Assembly: GCA_902765625.1 (NCBI GenBank)
Contig: CACXAO010000004.1
Coordinates: 1-64,000 of the forward strand
Origin: an uncultured Ruminococcus sp.
Lineage (GTDB): Bacteria > Bacillota > Clostridia > Oscillospirales > Acutalibacteraceae
Direction: 5' to 3'
Length of the DNA: 64,000 bases
In this document: piece by piece, positions 35,216 through 43,134 of the stretch
Layout of the letters: each line of letters begins with the position of its first letter
Position numbering within the stretch: the stretch's first letter is position 1
The notes under the pieces: model-generated
Told to the model about the DNA's origin: nothing
The model's database searches: none
Seen by the model: the letters and a program-made list of their open reading frames with translations, nothing else
Position numbers and translations under genes: made by a program

Positions 35216-35933
35216 TGTTGCGCAGCCTCCTTTCGAGTTTCTTGAGCAGGAACGAGAGTATCAGTACGATGATCAGGTAAATGAGCGCGACCGTAATGAG
35301 AGGGAAAAACGCCTCGTAGGTACGCGAACGGATCATGTTTCCGACGTAGGTCAGATCCTGAAGCGCTACGTAGCCCGCGACGGAGGTTTCCTTTACAAGC
35401 ACGATAAACTCGTTGCCCAACGCGGGAAGGATGTTCTTGAACGCCTGCGGAATGATGATGTAGAGCATGGTATCCCTGTAGTTGAAGCCGATCGAGCGGC
35501 TCGCCTCAAACTGTCCCTTGTCGATCGACATGATACCCGAACGCACGATCTCTGCCACATACGCGGCGGAGTTCATACCGAATGAGAGAAACGCCGCTAC
35601 AATGCCTTCGCGGGAGCTTGCGAATACGATAAAATACATGATCATCAGCTGAATGACGACAGGCGTGCCGCGAATTACAGTGATGTAGAAATTGCAGATG
35701 AAGTTCAGCACCTTGAGCACGTAGTCCGAGGGCTTCATGCACTTTCTGCCCTGAAGCTGCATATCGTAGGTGGAACGCACCATTGCAATCAAAAAGCCGA
35801 GAACAATACCGATCGCAGCCGCGACAAGCGTGATCAGAACGGTCACGCCGAGACCGCTCAGCAGCTGCAGCCAGCGGTCGTCCGTTATAAAGGTTTTGGT
35901 AAAGCTCTGGGCGATGCTTTCAAAAAAATCCAT
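35205..35933 (-). CDS. Polar amino-acid ABC transporter, permease
   Basis: The ATG at 35933 has AAGGG eight bases upstream, giving 242 residues; the longer frame runs into the hairpin before the gene. The protein has about five membrane helices and the conserved cytoplasmic EAA-type loop ([26 protein letters not shown], in part EASRSIGF). It belongs to the HisM/GlnP-type family. It follows the binding protein after an intercistronic hairpin and overlaps the ATPase gene by 11 bp. Confidence 0.93.
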   Translation of the reverse strand: MDFFESIAQSFTKTFITDDRWLQLLSGLGVTVLITLVAAAIGIVLGFLIAMVRSTYDMQLQGRKCMKPSDYVLKVLNFICNFYITVIRGTPVVIQLMIMYFIVFASSREGIVAAFLSFGMNSAAYVAEIVRSGIMSIDKGQFEASRSIGFNYRDTMLYIIIPQAFKNILPALGNEFIVLVKETSVAGYVALQDLTYVGNMIRSRTYEAFFPLITVALIYLIIVLILSFLLKKLERRLRNSDH

Positions 35934-35957
35934 ATAATCATCCCTTACAGCAAACAA

Positions 35958-35983
35958 ACGGGCAGGCACAAGTACCTGCCCGT
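35958..35983 (-). terminator. Intercistronic hairpin between binding protein and permease
   Basis: ACGGGCAGG and CCTGCCCGT form a perfect 9-bp stem with an 8-nt loop, followed on the minus strand by TTGTTTG. Such a partial terminator or RNA-stabilising hairpin often raises binding-protein levels over the membrane parts. Confidence 0.75.
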
Positions 35984-35998
35984 AGAGATGCTAAAATT

Positions 35999-36775
35999 TT
36001 ATTCGCTGATGTACTTCTTGATGATGGTATCGATAGTGCCGTCATCCTTGAGCTCCTTGAGAGCTGTGTTGAACTTCTCGGTGAGCTCGCTGCCCTTCTT
36101 GAGGCAGATAGCGTATTCCTCGTTCTCAAAGGGATCGTCAAGAATCTTTGTGCCGGGGTTCTGGGCAACGAATGCCTTTGCAGGCTGGTTGTCGATAACT
36201 ACAGCGTCTACCTTGCCCTGAGTGAGTGCGAGAACAGCGTCTGCGCCCTTGTTGAAGCGCTCAACCTTTGCGTCCTCGATGTCGGTAACGTAGATGTCGC
36301 CGGTGGTGCCCATCTGTACGCCGATCGCCTTGCCCTTGAGGTCGTCTGCGCTTGCTACGGGACTGTTATCCTCGTTGACAATGATAACCTGTACGGCGTT
36401 GGTGTAGGGATCGGTGAAGGCGACGGCCTGCTTTCTCTCGTCGGTGATGGTCATGCCTGCCATACCGAAATCAGCCTTGCCGGAGGTAACCGCGGTGATG
36501 ATCGCGTCGAAATCCATGTCGTCGATAACGAGCTTGTAGCCGAGCTTTTCGCAGATTGCGTTAGCGATATCGGCGTCGATGCCTACTACCTCGCCGCCCT
36601 CTTTGTACTCGTAAGGCTCAAATGCTGCGTTGGTCGCCATGTGAAGCTCCTTGGCCTCGGTCTGTGCGGAACCGTCGGAAGCAGCGGATGAATTGCTGCC
36701 GCCGCAAGCTGAGAACATTAACGCGGAAGTACAGAGCATAGCGGCTGCCAATACTGCGGATAAAATCTTTTTCAT
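35999..36775 (-). CDS. Polar amino-acid ABC transporter, substrate-binding lipoprotein
   Basis: The 258-residue protein starts with a lipoprotein signal: a KK start, hydrophobic core and lipobox FSAC with Cys24. It is then anchored outside the membrane. The rest is a family 3 binding-protein fold: ATNAAFEPYEYKEGGEVVGID-type start (seen as FEPYEY and GIDADIANAI), DFGMAGMTIT with the ligand-binding stretch, and GTTGDIYV. It is the first gene of its operon and has its own promoter. The ligand is unknown. Confidence 0.93.
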   Translation of the reverse strand: MKKILSAVLAAAMLCTSALMFSACGGSNSSAASDGSAQTEAKELHMATNAAFEPYEYKEGGEVVGIDADIANAICEKLGYKLVIDDMDFDAIITAVTSGKADFGMAGMTITDERKQAVAFTDPYTNAVQVIIVNEDNSPVASADDLKGKAIGVQMGTTGDIYVTDIEDAKVERFNKGADAVLALTQGKVDAVVIDNQPAKAFVAQNPGTKILDDPFENEEYAICLKKGSELTEKFNTALKELKDDGTIDTIIKKYISE

Positions 36776-36810
36776 AAAAATTGTCTCTCCTTTTTTTCAA
36801 CAATAATATT

Positions 36811-36839
36811 AATATAACAGAAAGCTTTACAAAAATCAA
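36811..36839 (-). promoter_or_regulatory. Promoter of the amino-acid ABC operon
   Basis: On the minus strand TTGATT (36834-36839) and TATATT (36811-36816) are 17 bp apart; AGGAGAGA precedes the start codon. Confidence 0.65.
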
Positions 36840-36884
36840 GCGATTATGGAAAATTATTCAACAAACATCACGATTTTATTCATC

Positions 36885-37655
36885 TTAACCTGAATTGCCG
36901 CTTTTTTCTCCGCTTTTGCGCGATTTTATGACGGAACGCAGCTTAAAAAATGCAATAACGGCTCCTGCTGTCGCAGCCGCGCACGACAGACAAAGTATCA
37001 CCACCGCCGCTGCATCAACGCCCGAATTGCCGGCAGAGCGATCGTTGTCACGAACGCCGTAGTCCTCCATGGGTTGTTCGGTCTCGTCCTCGGTGACAGA
37101 GGCAGCGGATGACGAGCTTTTCTTTTCGGCTGAGGACGAAGCTTTGCCGCTCTTTGAGGACGCGGCGCCGCCTGATTTTGAGGCGCTGCTGCCTGATGAG
37201 CTGCCCGTTACCGTGATAACGTCCGTTCTGACCTCTCCCACCGGCAAAAATGAAGCGTCGCTGTCTACGCACTGCGAAACCGTGCAGCCGAAGGTGTAGC
37301 TGCCCGACTGCTTTGACTTGAAGGTGAGCGTAAAAAGCACAGCCTCGCCGCTGCATTCCGCGCCGTCGGAATTGAGGTACGACAATCTGAGAACGCCGTT
37401 TTCATCGTTCGCTTCAACAAGCGCCGGCTTGACTGCGGATGAGCTGCGGTACTCAAAAGCCGAGGTATCGTAGCTGATTTCAAACAGCGCCGCGCACAAA
37501 GGAGCGTCGGACGTTGCGCATACCTCGACGGTAAACAGTCGGTTCCCGGCGATTTCGCAGCCTGACGTGCGAAACGAAACCGGCGACGCCGCGTATGCCG
37601 CAGCCGGCGTGAATATCAATAATGTAATCAACAAGGAAACAATAACGCGCTTCAT
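36885..37655 (-). CDS. Membrane-anchored cohesin-domain-like protein
   Basis: The 256-residue protein has a signal peptide (1-22, ending YAASP), a beta-rich domain at about 25-150 that resembles a cohesin (FEISYDTSAFEY, VLFTLTFKSKQSGSYTFGCT in part), a linker of Ser, Lys and Ala (about 151-190), and one C-terminal membrane helix (about 218-240) with a basic tail. It may display or bind dockerin-bearing proteins on the surface, but a lone cohesin can also be a carbohydrate- or protein-binding module. It starts about 15 nt after the tRNA-Ser terminator U-run, so it has no obvious promoter. Confidence 0.7.
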   Translation of the reverse strand: MKRVIVSLLITLLIFTPAAAYAASPVSFRTSGCEIAGNRLFTVEVCATSDAPLCAALFEISYDTSAFEYRSSSAVKPALVEANDENGVLRLSYLNSDGAECSGEAVLFTLTFKSKQSGSYTFGCTVSQCVDSDASFLPVGEVRTDVITVTGSSSGSSASKSGGAASSKSGKASSSAEKKSSSSAASVTEDETEQPMEDYGVRDNDRSAGNSGVDAAAVVILCLSCAAATAGAVIAFFKLRSVIKSRKSGEKSGNSG

Positions 37656-37669
37656 ATAAAAACCTTAGA

Positions 37670-37704
37670 TAAAAAAATAATCCCCGAAGCATAAGCTACG
37701 GGGA
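37670..37704 (-). terminator. Terminator of tRNA-Ser
   Basis: TCCCCGTAGC and GCTTCGGGGA (37681-37690 with 37695-37704) form a 10-bp stem with a 4-nt loop, followed on the minus strand by TTATTTTTTT. Confidence 0.85.
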
Positions 37705-37708
37705 AATT

Positions 37709-37801
37709 TGGCGGAGAGAAGGGGATTCGAACCCCTGGTACGGTGATTACCGTACACATGATTTCCAATCATGCTCCTTCGGCCAGCTCGGACATCTCTC
37801 C
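37709..37801 (-). tRNA. tRNA-Ser (anticodon GGA)
   Basis: The 93-nt minus-strand sequence folds as a class II tRNA: acceptor arms GGAGAGA and TCTCTCC, D-arm, anticodon stem CATGA/TCATG with loop TTGGAAA (anticodon GGA), a long variable arm of about 20 nt (TGTACGG/CCGTACC), and a T-arm AGGGGTTCGAATCCCCT. The discriminator is G and CCA is encoded. The GGA anticodon reads UCC and UCU serine codons. Confidence 0.97.
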
Positions 37802-37815
37802 AAAGACCGATGATT

Positions 37816-37844
37816 ATTATAACAAATCTATTCGGAAAAATCAA
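37816..37844 (-). promoter_or_regulatory. Promoter of tRNA-Ser
   Basis: On the minus strand TTGATT (37839-37844) and TATAAT (37816-37821) are 17 bp apart. The -35 lies within the last codons of the upstream radical SAM gene. Confidence 0.75.
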
Positions 37845-38760
37845 GGGGTTTTCGAAAATTTTTATTTTTTCTGCCCTGAACAACGTCGCGGCGTCTGAAC
37901 TCGCGGTTCATTTCATTCAAAACGCGCTTTTTATCGGCGCTCCACATCGGCGCGACGAGAAGCTTTTTGTCGCCGTCGCCCGTGAGCCGGTGGATGACCA
38001 CGTTCCCGGGTAGAACCTCTATCGCGTCGCACAAAATATCGAGGTACCGCTCAAGGCTGAGTACTTCGAACCTGCCTTGCTCATAATCGCGCAGAAGGTC
38101 GGTGCCGCGCAAAACATGAAGAAGCTGCAGCTTTATTCCGTCGCTTCTCCCTCCTGCGTAACGGACGGTTTCGAGCATCATTTCCTTTGTCTCTCCGGGC
38201 AGGCCGAGAATAACATGGGTTATCACACTGACGCCGATTTTGCGAAGATTTACAACGGCCTCGTCGTAGGTTTCGAGCGGATAGCCGCGGCGGATATATC
38301 CGGCGGTCTGAGGATGGATCGTCTGCAAGCCGAGCTCTACCCAGACGGGCTTGATTTTGTTAAGCTCCGAAAGCAAGCCGAGAACCCCGCCGCCCAGACA
38401 GTCGGGTCGGGTGGCTATTGAAAGCGCCGCGATCTCTTCGGGCATAATCGCCTCATAAAAAATACGTCGCAGATAAGAAACCTCGGCGTAGGTATTCGTA
38501 AACGGCTGAAAATACGCGATAAACCGTCTGCAGTCCGTCTTTTGACTGATTCGCCGCTTTGCCTGCTCAAGCTGTTCGGCAATGCTCAGTCTGCGGTCTG
38601 CCGAGAACTCTCCCGAACCGCCTCCGCTGCAGAATATACAACCGTCCGTGCCGAGGGCGCCGTCGCGGTTAGGACAGGTCATGCCGCCGTCGAGCGAGAT
38701 TTTGTAGACCTTTTCGCCGAAGGTCTTTTTTAAATATTCGTTTAAGGAATAATAATACAT
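37828..38760 (-). CDS. TIGR01212 family radical SAM protein (YhcC-like)
   Basis: The 310-residue protein belongs to TIGR01212 radical SAM enzymes, whose reaction is not firmly known. The cluster cysteines are in CPNRDG and DGCIFCSGGGSG, a wider spacing than the classic CxxxCxxC and typical of the family. IATRPDCL, WVELGLQT and HVILGLPGE are further family blocks. It ends next to the tRNA-Ser gene, whose promoter overlaps its last codons. It is a single gene with a short upstream gap. Confidence 0.9.
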   Translation of the reverse strand: MYYYSLNEYLKKTFGEKVYKISLDGGMTCPNRDGALGTDGCIFCSGGGSGEFSADRRLSIAEQLEQAKRRISQKTDCRRFIAYFQPFTNTYAEVSYLRRIFYEAIMPEEIAALSIATRPDCLGGGVLGLLSELNKIKPVWVELGLQTIHPQTAGYIRRGYPLETYDEAVVNLRKIGVSVITHVILGLPGETKEMMLETVRYAGGRSDGIKLQLLHVLRGTDLLRDYEQGRFEVLSLERYLDILCDAIEVLPGNVVIHRLTGDGDKKLLVAPMWSADKKRVLNEMNREFRRRDVVQGRKNKNFRKPLDFSE

Positions 38761-38776
38761 TTTTTCACCAAAAGCA

Positions 38777-38803
38777 AAAGACCAACCTCGCGGTCGGTCT
38801 TTC
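38777..38803 (-). terminator. Terminator after the 225-residue gene
   Basis: AAAGACCGACC and GGTTGGTCTTT form an 11-bp stem (with one G-U) on the minus strand, followed by TTGCTTTT. The 190 bp region 38761-38952 holds this hairpin, a possible -10 (TATAAT near 38876-38881) and no supported gene. Confidence 0.8.
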
Positions 38804-38952
38804 TACTAATAAAAGGAACATCTATGAAAAAAACTGGTGGAAAGCTTTGTTTACAGCCTATCTTGTTGCTGTGATTATATAATAGCTTCCCTTTGTGAAA
38901 ACTATTTGAAGTTTTTTCAAAACATAGGTGAAAGTTTACAAAATACCGACGT

Positions 38953-39630
38953 TTATTTTCTGAGATACTCCAAAAACCGCGAATAAAGACCGTCCTCCAG
39001 CGCTTTTAGCTCCTCGTCTGCCCCGTCGCCTGCAAACATCTTTCCGTACTTGCTCAGGGCGATAAACGCGCCTATGAGGTTTTTGCGAACCTCGTCCTGA
39101 AGCTCGCCGCTGACGGTCTTTCCGCAGGACAAGCCCAGATATACACTGTCCTCGTTGAGCTGCGAGGAAATAGAGGCGGTTTTCAGCTCGAAGGAGTTTA
39201 CCCTGTGGATGCCGTTGCAAAATTCCTTTAAGGAAAAATGCTCCATATTCCCGTCGAACTCCTCATCGTCCGGCGAAAGCTCGTTTTCGCATTCGGCAAG
39301 AGAAAACTCCGGGTCGGTGATAAATTTGTAGCGGTACTCGGTGTACGGTGCAATAACGCTGAAAAGCCGCATCGCGTAGACCGCGCTTTCAAGACAGGCA
39401 AAGGCTGAGTACTGCAAATTGCCGTCGTTGAGCTTCAAAAAGCTGTAGAGGTTCTGAAATACGGACTTGTTGACCGAAATCAGCACCAGCTTGTCGTTCT
39501 CGCTGAAATCCGCGCGTTCGGGACTCGCCAGAAAGGTCATTGTGAATTTATACGATTTGTTGACATAGGTGCGGAAATCACTCAGAAATTCGTTGAGAAG
39601 CCCTGCTTCCTTTATCGTAAATTCAAACAT
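38953..39630 (-). CDS. Conserved hypothetical protein
   Basis: I do not recognise this 225-residue soluble protein. It has no signal peptide or membrane helix. Its composition is acidic, with a stretch of D and E in the middle (SPDDEEFD) and alternating hydrophobic positions that suggest a mixed alpha/beta fold. It is 4 bp downstream of the DUF2344 gene, in the position where many relatives have RNase G (rng), so it may be linked to tRNA or rRNA handling, but that is only positional. It is followed by a terminator. Confidence 0.6.
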   Translation of the reverse strand: MFEFTIKEAGLLNEFLSDFRTYVNKSYKFTMTFLASPERADFSENDKLVLISVNKSVFQNLYSFLKLNDGNLQYSAFACLESAVYAMRLFSVIAPYTEYRYKFITDPEFSLAECENELSPDDEEFDGNMEHFSLKEFCNGIHRVNSFELKTASISSQLNEDSVYLGLSCGKTVSGELQDEVRKNLIGAFIALSKYGKMFAGDGADEELKALEDGLYSRFLEYLRK

Positions 39631-39634
39631 AAGC

Positions 39635-40294
39635 TCACCTGAATAATTCTAATTCGGAATTAAGTAAATCGTTTCGGGTAATATCTACGTCGTATTCCAC
39701 GCCGTTTTCGCGCTGCAGAGCCGAGATGATAAGCTGCGGATTAATATTGTCGCTGCTGCCTGCCGAAAGAATAATATCGAGCTGCGCAAAGTCGAGCATT
39801 TCCTTCAGCTCGTAGCTGCGGATTCCCTGCTTGATATCAACGGTTTTCATGCCCTTTTTCGACTTTTTCTCGATCTCTATGCTCTCTCGTCCGAGCAGAT
39901 CGCGAAGCTGCGCGGTCACAACGGAGGACGAAAGCCTGTCCGCAGAAACGCGGATCGTAAAGGACGCGTAGGCGACCTTGCCTGCCTTCATTATAACCTC
40001 CGTGGCGTCAAAAACGCGGATACCGCGCGGCAGGCAGGAATTGAGCCTGTCGGGAATCGTCCTGATGTCAAAGCTGTCGTCCTCAAGCTTTACGTCCATG
40101 CACTCGTTTATACCGCGGAAGCCCAGCGAAAGCGGCAGCGGAAAGGTCGCGAAGGGATGCGGATTGAAGCCCTCGGTGTGCCATATCGGCAGCTTGCTCT
40201 TGTGGAGAGCGCGGAGCATTGTGCGGTTGAGGTCGAGGTGAGAGATATAGCGGCACTCATAGTCCTTCTTAAACCATATTCTGACGTTTCTCAA
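39635..40294 (-). CDS. TIGR03936 (DUF2344) family protein
   Basis: This 219-residue protein belongs to the TIGR03936/DUF2344 family, which is always found beside or fused to TIGR03960 radical SAM proteins. The family start VRIWFKKDYECRYISHLDLNR (in part RYISHLDLNR) and FNPHPFATFPLPLSLGF (in part) are present. The function is unknown; a link with ribosome or tRNA modification has been suggested from context. It overlaps the upstream radical SAM gene by 26 bp. Confidence 0.9.
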   Translation of the reverse strand: MRNVRIWFKKDYECRYISHLDLNRTMLRALHKSKLPIWHTEGFNPHPFATFPLPLSLGFRGINECMDVKLEDDSFDIRTIPDRLNSCLPRGIRVFDATEVIMKAGKVAYASFTIRVSADRLSSSVVTAQLRDLLGRESIEIEKKSKKGMKTVDIKQGIRSYELKEMLDFAQLDIILSAGSSDNINPQLIISALQRENGVEYDVDITRNDLLNSELELFR

Positions 40295-42143
40295 AACAAA
40301 CTCCCTCCCCGTATTGCGCTGCGCCGCAGCCGCTGCATTTAAGGCGGCAGTGCGGTGTGGTTGTGCTGTTGTATGCCTTTTGGCACTCCTTGATCAAAAA
40401 CTGCTTGCTGACGCCGTAATCGATGTGATCCCACGGCAAAATCTCGTCGAAGGAACGGCGGCGGTTGGCGTAGAACGCCGGGTCTATTCCGCATTCCTCA
40501 AAGATATCGAGCCACTTCTGCAGGCTGAAGCAATCGTTCCAGCCGTCAAAGTGGAAATCTCTCTCGCAGGCGAGCGCCATTACCTTTGAAAGCTTTCTGT
40601 CGCCGCGCGCGAACACCGCCTCCAAAAAGCTGGTGTCGGCGTCGTGGTAATTGTATGTGAGCTTCTTGTTGTAGGTCACCCTTTCGGATGTGATACTCTC
40701 CTTGATATGCGCCTGCTTTTCGTGGAGAGTCGGGATCGTGTCCTGCGGCTCCCACTGGAACGGCGTGAACGGCTTAGGCACAAAGGACGAAACCGAGATC
40801 GTAACGCGGACGGATTTGCCCTTGGCACGGTTAGGTGTCTGATAGTAGGTTTCGACGACATCCTGACCGAGGTGCGCAATATCAGCCACGTCGTCCATCG
40901 TCTCGGTCGGCAGACCGATCATAAAGTAAAGCTTAACGGTTGTCCATCCTCCGGCAAAGGCGGTGGCGCAGGTCTGCATAAGCTCCTCGTGGCGCACGTT
41001 TTTATTGATAACGTCGCGCATGCGCTGACTTCCAGCCTCGGGCGCAAAGGTCAGACCGCTCTTGCGGACGGTTTTTATCTTGTTCATTATCTCGTCGGTG
41101 AAGCCGTCGACGCGCAGCGAAGGCAGCGAAATGCTGACCTTTTCCTCGCCGCACCAGCTCGTGAGCTTTTCGAGCAGCGGAACGATCTGACTGTAGTCGC
41201 TGGAGCTGAGCGACGAGAGCGACACCTCGTCGTAACCAGTGTTCATGCAGAGCTTTTTGCACTGCTCGTTGATCACCTCGGGCGATTTCTCGCGGACGGG
41301 ACGGTAAATGAAGCCTGCCTGACAGAAGCGGCAGCCGCGGATGCAGCCGCGGAAAATCTCCTGAACAGCGCGGTCGTGAACGATCTCAACAAGCGGCACG
41401 ACGAAATTGTCGGGATAGTAGCTCTCGTCCATATTCTTCATCAGGCGCTTGTGAATAACCGCGGGAGCGTCGCCCTTCGGAGTAAAGGCGGCGATGGTGC
41501 CGTCGTCGTTGTAGCTGACCTCGTAGAGCGCAGGAACGTAAACGCCCTCGATTTTTGCGCAGCGCTCAAGAAACTCCGCCTTGCCGACGCCCTCAGCCTT
41601 GCACTCGCGGAAAACCTCCATTACCTCGAGGTCGACCTCCTCTCCCTCGCCGATGAAAAAGATATCCACGAAATCCGCAATCGGTTCGGGGTTGCAGGCG
41701 CAGGGTCCGCCGGCTACGACTATATTTTTCAGCTCTGTTCTGTCGCGCGAATAAATCGGCACGTTGCTCAGCCTGAGCATATTGAGCATATTGGTGTAGC
41801 TAAGCTCGTACTGCAGAGTAAAACCGATAAAATCAAAATCCGAGACGGGGTCGCCGCTCTCGAGGGCATACAGCGGTATCTGATTCTCGCGCATCAGCTT
41901 CTCCATGTCGATCCACGGCGCAAAAACACGCTCGCACCAGATGTAATCGACGAGATTGAAGCGGCTGTAGAGTATTTTCATGCCGAGGTGCGACATTCCG
42001 ACCTCGTATGTATCGGGAAAGCAAAAGGCAAAGCGCACGTCCACATTGCGTTTGTCCTTGATGACCTCGTTTAGCTCTCCGCCGACATAGCGGCCGGGCT
42101 TTTGAACCTTTAAGAGCAGTTTTTCGACCTTCTTGCTGACCAT
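40269..42143 (-). CDS. TIGR03960 family B12-binding radical SAM protein
   Basis: The 624-residue protein has an N-terminal cobalamin-binding-like region, then a radical SAM core with RGCIRGCRFCQAGFIYRP (the three cysteines of the 4Fe-4S cluster), and a C-terminal cysteine cluster (CRLKCSGCG and a later Cys). These are the marks of TIGR03960. Family members work with DUF2344 partners; the substrate is not known. It is translated first in the block with DUF2344 and the unknown protein, 11 bp after the SpoIVFB-like gene. Confidence 0.92.
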   Translation of the reverse strand: MVSKKVEKLLLKVQKPGRYVGGELNEVIKDKRNVDVRFAFCFPDTYEVGMSHLGMKILYSRFNLVDYIWCERVFAPWIDMEKLMRENQIPLYALESGDPVSDFDFIGFTLQYELSYTNMLNMLRLSNVPIYSRDRTELKNIVVAGGPCACNPEPIADFVDIFFIGEGEEVDLEVMEVFRECKAEGVGKAEFLERCAKIEGVYVPALYEVSYNDDGTIAAFTPKGDAPAVIHKRLMKNMDESYYPDNFVVPLVEIVHDRAVQEIFRGCIRGCRFCQAGFIYRPVREKSPEVINEQCKKLCMNTGYDEVSLSSLSSSDYSQIVPLLEKLTSWCGEEKVSISLPSLRVDGFTDEIMNKIKTVRKSGLTFAPEAGSQRMRDVINKNVRHEELMQTCATAFAGGWTTVKLYFMIGLPTETMDDVADIAHLGQDVVETYYQTPNRAKGKSVRVTISVSSFVPKPFTPFQWEPQDTIPTLHEKQAHIKESITSERVTYNKKLTYNYHDADTSFLEAVFARGDRKLSKVMALACERDFHFDGWNDCFSLQKWLDIFEECGIDPAFYANRRRSFDEILPWDHIDYGVSKQFLIKECQKAYNSTTTPHCRLKCSGCGAAQYGEGVCFEKRQNMV

Positions 42144-42154
42144 GGCAACCTCCG

Positions 42155-42763
42155 TCAGTAATATTTTTCCTGCCTCGTCAGCAGCGTGAAAACAAGATAC
42201 ACGCAGACGAACAGCAGCGAAAAGTTGTAGTGAGAATGAAACAGAACTACAAACCCCAGTGCGGCGAGCGGAAAAATACAGATGAACGTCAGCCGGCAGA
42301 CGATTTTTTCAGCCTGCCCGGGCGTGCGCCTGCGGCTCAGCAGAATATACAGCAGCTGACCGCCGTCAAGCGACATGACGGGCAGGAGATTGAACAGTCC
42401 CACCGAGAGATTTGCCGCCGCAAAAGGGAGAATTTTTTCCGTTCCACATAAGTATAACAGAAAAAGCGGCAGAACACAAATAAAATTCGCTGCCGGACCG
42501 AAAAAAATTATCAGCAGGTTCTCACGCGCCGTTCTCTCCTGCCTTGAGGGGTCGGAGATCGAGATTTCAAACAGCAGAATTTTAATTCTTTCAGGGAAAT
42601 AACCGAGAGCGCGCATGGTCAGCAGATGGCCGCCCTCATGGATTATCACCGCCGCAACACAGCAGCAAAAGCTCTGAAATACGCCGAAAATTATGCTGAG
42701 CGCGGTCAGGCACAGCAGCAGATACGAAATCTCGACTCTCACCCCTCGCAGCCTAAACTTCAT
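42155..42763 (-). CDS. M50 family membrane metalloprotease, SpoIVFB-like
   Basis: SpoIVFB cuts pro-sigma-K in the mother cell during sporulation. This 202-residue polytopic protein has the zinc motif HEGGH (42-46) in a membrane helix and the second metal motif in LPVMSLDGG. It has about six hydrophobic segments. It lacks the C-terminal CBS domain of the Bacillus protein, as is common in clostridia. Its gene overlaps a short membrane-protein gene upstream by 11 bp, in the position of spoIVFA. Other M50 roles are possible. Confidence 0.8.
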   Translation of the reverse strand: MKFRLRGVRVEISYLLLCLTALSIIFGVFQSFCCCVAAVIIHEGGHLLTMRALGYFPERIKILLFEISISDPSRQERTARENLLIIFFGPAANFICVLPLFLLYLCGTEKILPFAAANLSVGLFNLLPVMSLDGGQLLYILLSRRRTPGQAEKIVCRLTFICIFPLAALGFVVLFHSHYNFSLLFVCVYLVFTLLTRQEKYY

Positions 42764-43091
42764 CCGCAGTCGCCTTTTCGGTCAGAATGCCGAGGTCAAA
42801 ATGCTCCCGTCCGTCAAAAATCGCCGTGTTGTTGAGTGATGTTATGTACCAATTCCTCGCCGTTTGATAAATATCTCCGCCGACGCTTTTCAGTACAAAC
42901 GCCGCAAGCGCTATCAGCACGCAGACGACGAGCTGCGCGGTAAGCAAAAGCTGCCTAGGAGGCTCAAACGGTTTCGGTTCGGCGGACGGTTCCGCGTCTG
43001 CTTCGTCTTTGTCGAGAATAACCGGAACCTCGCTCTCGCAGACGGTCTGCCAGTTTTCGTCGTAGGTTATTGTATCTCTGTTTTCTTCCAA
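42753..43091 (-). CDS. Short single-helix protein in the spoIVFA position
   Basis: The start is placed at the TTG at 43091: GAGGTG lies six bases upstream, whereas a GTG three codons earlier has no ribosome site. The 112-residue protein has an acidic N-terminal part, one membrane helix (about residues 50-67), then a short outside tail with NWYITSLNNT. SpoIVFA, the regulator of SpoIVFB, has the same order but continues into a LytM domain, which is absent here. Its overlap with the SpoIVFB-like gene suggests it may be a reduced partner. No direct family match can be claimed. Confidence 0.65.
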   Translation of the reverse strand: MEENRDTITYDENWQTVCESEVPVILDKDEADAEPSAEPKPFEPPRQLLLTAQLVVCVLIALAAFVLKSVGGDIYQTARNWYITSLNNTAIFDGREHFDLGILTEKATADEV

Positions 43092-43099
43092 AAAAATCA

Positions 43100-43125
43100 C
43101 CTCAGTGCAAATATATGCGCTGAGG
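43100..43125 (-). terminator. Terminator overlapping a ribosome-binding site
   Basis: CCTCAGCGC (43117-43125) pairs with GCACTGAGG (43100-43108) on the minus strand, followed by TGA and seven T residues. GAGGTG, the ribosome site of the next gene, is part of the stem end, and the U-run is its spacer. Confidence 0.7.
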
Positions 43126-43134
43126 CGAAAATTA

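Noticed and set aside
37665..37883. 72-codon minus-strand frame
   Set aside because: It reads through the tRNA-Ser gene and its terminator.
40644..42074. 476-codon plus-strand frame
   Set aside because: It is the shadow of the TIGR03960 radical SAM gene; no motif and no ribosome site.
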